Positions 60,567-64,000 of a stretch of DNA of 64,000 nt are shown in pieces. The first letter of the stretch is position 1; each line of letters starts with the position of its first letter. The notes beneath the pieces were generated by a model that was given only the letters and a program-made list of their open reading frames with translations, was not told where the DNA came from and made no database searches. The DNA lies in assembly GCA_035695825.1 (NCBI GenBank), contig DASRRH010000004.1, positions 1 through 64,000 on the forward strand, given 5' to 3'. Source of the DNA: JAKEFM01 sp035695825 (GTDB lineage Bacteria; Planctomycetota; UBA1135; JAKEFM01). The position numbers and the translations under genes were made by a program.

Positions 60567-61822
60567 CCGCCGCGGAGGAGCGCCCCCCCCCGGTCCGCAC
60601 GCTCCTCGCCCTCGCGCTGGGGCTCGCGCTCGGCGCGTTCCTCTTCGAGGGGGTCGTGCGCCCGGTGGGAGGGGGGTTCAAGGGGTTCATCGACTTCGCG
60701 CCCTACTACCGCGGCGCGGTGGCCCTCCGGCGAGGGGAGAACCCCTACGACCTCGGGACGACGGATGCGATCGGCCGGGAACGGCGGGTCCCGGAGTCCG
60801 AGGGGTTCCGCTACCTCTACCCGCCGACGTTCGGGCTCCTCGCGGCGCCGCTCGGTCTCCTCCCGTACCAAGCCGCGAAGGCGGTCTGGTTCGTCCTCCA
60901 GCTCGCGCTCGTCGCGGGGGCCGCGCTCCTCCTCCCGGGAGCGGTGGTCCCTCGCCCGGGTCGGGAGGACCGCCTCCTCGTCGGGTTCTGCTTCGCGACG
61001 TTCCTCCCCGTGCTCGAGACGATCGAGCGCGGACAGGTGAACCTCCTCCTCCTCTTCCTCCTCGTCCTTGCCCTGCGCGACGTCGAGACGGGGAGGTCCC
61101 TCCGCGCCGGCCTCGCCGTCGGCCTCGCGACCGCGATCAAGGGGACGCCGGCGCTCCTCCTCCCCCTCTTCGCGGTCCGGCGCCAGTGGCGCGCCTTCGC
61201 CGCGGGCCTCGCCTCCGCCTCCCTCCTGCTCGCCGGCGGGTTCGCCGTCGCGCCGCCGGGATCGTGGGAGAGCTTCCGGCGCCTCGTCCTGCCGTGGTAC
61301 GCGCGGGGCCACGCGTGGGTCGCGAACCAGTCGCCCCAGGGCTTCCTGCTGCGCCTCTTCCTCGGGTCGACGTCGGAGGTCTCGCCCGACGCGCTCGATC
61401 CCGCGACGGGGAGGGCGGCGACGATCGCGCGCATCGTCGCGCTCCTCGCGCTCGCCGTCACGGCGATCGTCGTCCTGCGCGGGCGGCGGGCGGGCCTTCC
61501 GCTCGTCTACGGGCTCGTGCTCGCCGCGATCCCCCTCGCCACGGCGATCACGTGGGTCCACCATCTCGTCCTCCTCCTCCCGGCCTTCGCCGCGCTCTTC
61601 CTCGTGCCCCGCGCGAAGGGGAGCCTCGACCGGCCGAGCCTGCCCGGGATCGCCGCCTTCGCGCTCGTCGCGCTCGGGCTCGGATACGACCACCCGGCGA
61701 TGCGGACCCCCCTTCTCCTCCCGCTCGTCTCGACCAAGCTCCTCGGCACGATCCTGCTCTGGTTCCTGCTCCTCCGCGCGGTCCTCGCGTCGCACCGGGC
61801 GGCGGAGGACCGCTTCCCGTGA
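60563..61822 (+). CDS. GT87 (DUF2029)-like membrane mannosyltransferase
   Basis: 419 aa from TTG 60563 (TTGA overlap). 'GFIDFAPYYRGAVALRRGENPYD' (key part 'DFAPYYRGAVALRRGENPYD') after helix 1 and 'YRYLYPP'-like 'FRYLYPPTFGLLAAPLG' are the hallmarks of the GT87/PimE group. 'LETIERGQVNLLLLFLLVLAL' and 'ITWVHHLVLLLPAF' are further conserved parts. It probably transfers mannose from polyprenyl-phosphate mannose. Confidence 0.85.
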   Translation: MTAAEERPPPVRTLLALALGLALGAFLFEGVVRPVGGGFKGFIDFAPYYRGAVALRRGENPYDLGTTDAIGRERRVPESEGFRYLYPPTFGLLAAPLGLLPYQAAKAVWFVLQLALVAGAALLLPGAVVPRPGREDRLLVGFCFATFLPVLETIERGQVNLLLLFLLVLALRDVETGRSLRAGLAVGLATAIKGTPALLLPLFAVRRQWRAFAAGLASASLLLAGGFAVAPPGSWESFRRLVLPWYARGHAWVANQSPQGFLLRLFLGSTSEVSPDALDPATGRAATIARIVALLALAVTAIVVLRGRRAGLPLVYGLVLAAIPLATAITWVHHLVLLLPAFAALFLVPRAKGSLDRPSLPGIAAFALVALGLGYDHPAMRTPLLLPLVSTKLLGTILLWFLLLRAVLASHRAAEDRFP

Positions 61823-63033
61823 GGATCCTCCTCGTCTCGGAGCACTTCCCTCCCGGCTTCGCGGGAGGGAGCGCGGTCTACCTCGACGCGCTGGCGCGCG
61901 GGCTCGTCCGGCGGGGGCACGAGGTGAGCGTCGTCGCGGGCGGGCCCGTCGGGGTCGAGGAGCGCGACGGGCTCGCCATCCGGCGCACGGGATCGGATCC
62001 GGCGCACGCGGGCCTGCGGACGCGCCTCCGAGAGCTCGCGGCGTTCCGCCGAGCGACCGAGGAGACTCTCCGTCGCGGGCGATTCGACCTGGTCCACCTG
62101 AACCACGCCTGGCCTTCCCTCGGCGCGATCCTCGCGTTGCGCGGCCGCTCCCTCCCCCGCGTGGCCACGTTCTACGCCCCGTATCACCTCGAGTGGCGCG
62201 CGTTCGGCGGACTCGGACGGGACGGCCGGCCCAAGCTCGCGTCGCGGGTCGCGGGACTCCTCGGCTACGCGCGGCTGGTCCAGGCGCTCGAGCGCCGGAT
62301 CTTCCGGCGCGTCCGCCGCGCGATCGCGCTGTCGGCGTACTCGAAGGCGCAGCTCCTCGAGACGTTCGCCCTCGACGCGGGGCGCGTCGACCTCGTCCCC
62401 GGCGGAGTGGACGCCGAGCGGTTCCGGCCCTGCAAGGACCGGCGAGGAGAGCGCCGACGGCTCGGCATCCCCGAGGACCGCCTTGTCCTCCTCACCGTCC
62501 GGCGCCTCGACCCTCGCATGGGGCTCGAGGACCTCGTCCGCGCGACGGCGGCGCTGCGCGGGATGCGCCCCGCGCCGTTCCTCCTCGTCGTCGGGAAGGG
62601 GCGCCTCGGACCGGCGCTCGCCGCGCTCGCGCGCGAGGTCGGCCTCGAGGGAAACGTCGGGTGGGCCGGCTTCGTTCCCGACGCGGAAGTCCCCGCCTAC
62701 TACGCGGCCGCGGACCTCTTCGTCCTCCCCACGCGCTCTCTCGAAGCCTTCGGCCTCGTGACGGTCGAGGCGCTCGCGTCGGGGGTCCCCGTTCTCGGCA
62801 CGGCCGTCGGCGGGACGCCGGAGATCCTGGCGCCGCTCGACCCCCGGCTCGTTCTCGAAGGGGCCGGGCCCGAGGGGATCGCCGCGGGGATCGAGCGGGC
62901 CGCGCGGGAGGGGCTGCTCGCCGATGGCTTCGGGGCCCGCTGCCGGGCGTACGCCGTCGAGCGATTCTCGTGGGACCGCGCGGTCGACGCCCTCGAGCGC
63001 TCGTATCGGAGGGCGCTCGAAGGCGAGGCGTGA
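61819..63033 (+). CDS. Family 4 glycosyltransferase
   Basis: 404 aa from GTG 61819 (GTGA overlap). 'ILLVSEHFPPGFAGGSAVYL' has the Gly-rich first loop, 'LVPGGVDAERFRPCKD' the linker, 'LLTVRRLDPRMGLEDLVRA' the second-domain opening and 'RSLEAFGLVTVEALASGVPVLG' (key part 'SLEAFGLVTVEALASG') the E-x7-E site. It is a standard GT-B retaining enzyme acting on the lipid-linked glycan; sugars unknown. Confidence 0.9.
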   Translation: MRILLVSEHFPPGFAGGSAVYLDALARGLVRRGHEVSVVAGGPVGVEERDGLAIRRTGSDPAHAGLRTRLRELAAFRRATEETLRRGRFDLVHLNHAWPSLGAILALRGRSLPRVATFYAPYHLEWRAFGGLGRDGRPKLASRVAGLLGYARLVQALERRIFRRVRRAIALSAYSKAQLLETFALDAGRVDLVPGGVDAERFRPCKDRRGERRRLGIPEDRLVLLTVRRLDPRMGLEDLVRATAALRGMRPAPFLLVVGKGRLGPALAALAREVGLEGNVGWAGFVPDAEVPAYYAAADLFVLPTRSLEAFGLVTVEALASGVPVLGTAVGGTPEILAPLDPRLVLEGAGPEGIAAGIERAAREGLLADGFGARCRAYAVERFSWDRAVDALERSYRRALEGEA

Positions 63034-64000
63034 CGCGGGTGGCCCCGCTCCGCGTCCTCCAAGTCCTCTGGGACCTCGACATCGGCGGGAACCGCACGGA
63101 GGCGCTGAACCTCGTGCGACACGCCGACCGCGCCCGCGTCGAGCCCCACCTCCTCTGCGGCCGCCGCCCCGGGATCGTCCGTCCGGAAGAGGCGGACGAG
63201 CTCGGCGCGACCTGGGTCCCCCTGCGGAGGAAGTACGACCTCGGTTTCGCCGCCGCGCTCGCCCGGCACGCGGAGGCGATCGGGGCCGACGTCCTGCACA
63301 CCCACAACTTCAACGGGCATATCGCGGCCGCGCTTGCGCTGCGCCGAATGGCGCGCCGGCCCGTCCTCGTCTCGACGCTCGGCGGGCTCTACCGCCCGGC
63401 GCGCTCGACGCCGTGGAACGAGGCGCTCTACGCGGGCTACCGGACGATCACGTACCGGCTCCTCCGGCGGGCCGACGGCGCGATCGCGGTCTCCCGGGCC
63501 GTCGAGGCGATGCTCCTGCGGCGAGGCATCCCCGCTTCGCGGATCCGCGTGATCCCGCACGGAGTGGACCCTTCCCGCCTCGAGGGGGACGGGGCGGCGG
63601 TGCGGGCGGAGTTCTCGATCCCGCCGGACGCGCCTCTCGTCGTGACGGTGGCGCGTCTCGATCCGATGAAGGGACACTTCGATCTCCTCGAGGCCGCGGC
63701 GGAGGTCCGGCGGCGCGTCCCGTCCGTCCGCTTCCTCCTCGTCGGATCCGGCCCGCTCGAGGTCCGACTCCGCGCCCGCGCGCGCCGGGCCCGCCTCGAG
63801 GGGGCGGTCCTCTTCTCCGGCGTCCGGACCGACGTGCCGAGCTTCCTTCGAGCGGCCGACCTCTTCGTCCTTCCCTCCGTGGACGAGCGGGAGGGGTTCG
63901 GGATCGCGCTCCTCGAAGCGATGGCGTGCGGGCTCCCGATCGTCGGCTCGCGCGTGGGGGGGATCCCCGAAGTCGTCCCGGACGGGGGCGCGGGCCTCCT
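63030..64000 (+). CDS. Family 4 glycosyltransferase, cut by the window edge
   Basis: 323 codons are visible from GTG 63030 (GTGA overlap) and the gene continues past 64000. 'LRVLQVLWDLDIGGNRTEAL' starts the GT-B fold, 'VIPHGVDPSRLEGD' is the linker, 'VTVARLDPMKGHFDLLEAA' opens the second domain, and 'EREGFGIALLEAMACGLPIV' is the donor site. It is the eighth gene in the overlap chain that begins at 54400, so the operon goes on beyond the window. Confidence 0.9.
   Translation, partial: MTRVAPLRVLQVLWDLDIGGNRTEALNLVRHADRARVEPHLLCGRRPGIVRPEEADELGATWVPLRRKYDLGFAAALARHAEAIGADVLHTHNFNGHIAAALALRRMARRPVLVSTLGGLYRPARSTPWNEALYAGYRTITYRLLRRADGAIAVSRAVEAMLLRRGIPASRIRVIPHGVDPSRLEGDGAAVRAEFSIPPDAPLVVTVARLDPMKGHFDLLEAAAEVRRRVPSVRFLLVGSGPLEVRLRARARRARLEGAVLFSGVRTDVPSFLRAADLFVLPSVDEREGFGIALLEAMACGLPIVGSRVGGIPEVVPDGGAGL

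Noticed and set aside
1..64000. tRNA, rRNA, CRISPR array, transposase, integrase or phage genes
   Set aside because: I looked for cloverleaf/TTCGAAT-type arms, regularly spaced direct repeats and typical mobile-element protein motifs and found none. A tRNAscan and repeat search would settle it.

Overview
What it is: a very GC-rich (about 70% or more by eye), gene-dense bacterial chromosome segment. Genes use ATG, GTG and TTG starts, and many neighbours share a 4-base start/stop overlap (NTGA). I see no tRNA, rRNA, CRISPR array, insertion sequence, phage or plasmid gene. The best guess is an uncultured member of the Planctomycetota or a similar environmental lineage. The guess rests on secreted proteins with a C-terminal 'QWFVVDPG'-type or 'YGVGCPG'-type module, a seven-bladed FG-GAP propeller, DUF1570-, DUF3332- and DUF6600-like proteins, and an ECF sigma factor with a planctomycete-like tail. 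This placement is inference, not proof.

Layout. 1-8.9 kb: end of a secreted protein, a secreted beta-helix protein, an APC-family permease, an M28 lipoprotein peptidase, a DUF3352-like protein ending in a metallopeptidase fold without its catalytic Glu, and a DUF3332-like lipoprotein. 8.9-13.1 kb: family 2 glycosyltransferase, flippase and sulfatase-like hydrolase. 13.1-18.6 kb: envelope proteins (DUF1570 and M61 metallopeptidases, a tryptophan-rich DUF6600 lipoprotein, an apparently frameshifted lipoprotein, a beta-lactamase-fold serine hydrolase). 18.6-24.5 kb: cytochrome bd oxidase cydAB, secreted cyanophycinase, small HTH-like protein, ECF sigma factor with a likely frameshift, membrane SGNH hydrolase. 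24.7-30.5 kb: MFS transporter and a tandem pair of secreted ComEC-like metallo-beta-lactamase-fold proteins.

30.8-64 kb: a large surface-polysaccharide locus that runs off the right edge. It holds a Wzc-like co-polymerase whose P-loop lysine is alanine, four SGNH hydrolases, a MurJ/MviN-type flippase, a polytopic DUF6798-like protein, an RfbH-type sugar 3-dehydratase, a WecG/TagA-type transferase, a methyltransferase, a WcaJ-type phosphoglycosyltransferase, an O-antigen ligase/polymerase-like protein, a Wza-like exporter lipoprotein, and a run of eight genes (GT2, GT2, GT4, three GT-C-type membrane proteins, GT4, GT4) in which every junction is a 4-base overlap. A secreted GH36-like hydrolase and an FG-GAP propeller sit inside the locus.

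How it fits together (inference): the phosphoglycosyltransferase starts a lipid-linked glycan, the soluble and membrane glycosyltransferases extend it, the flippase and ligase/polymerase move and join it, and the Wzc-like and Wza-like proteins export it. The SGNH proteins and methyltransferase would decorate it. The degenerate Wzc-like kinase, the RfbH enzyme without a nearby reductase, the doubled secreted ComEC-like proteins and two probable frameshifts are the points most worth checking.
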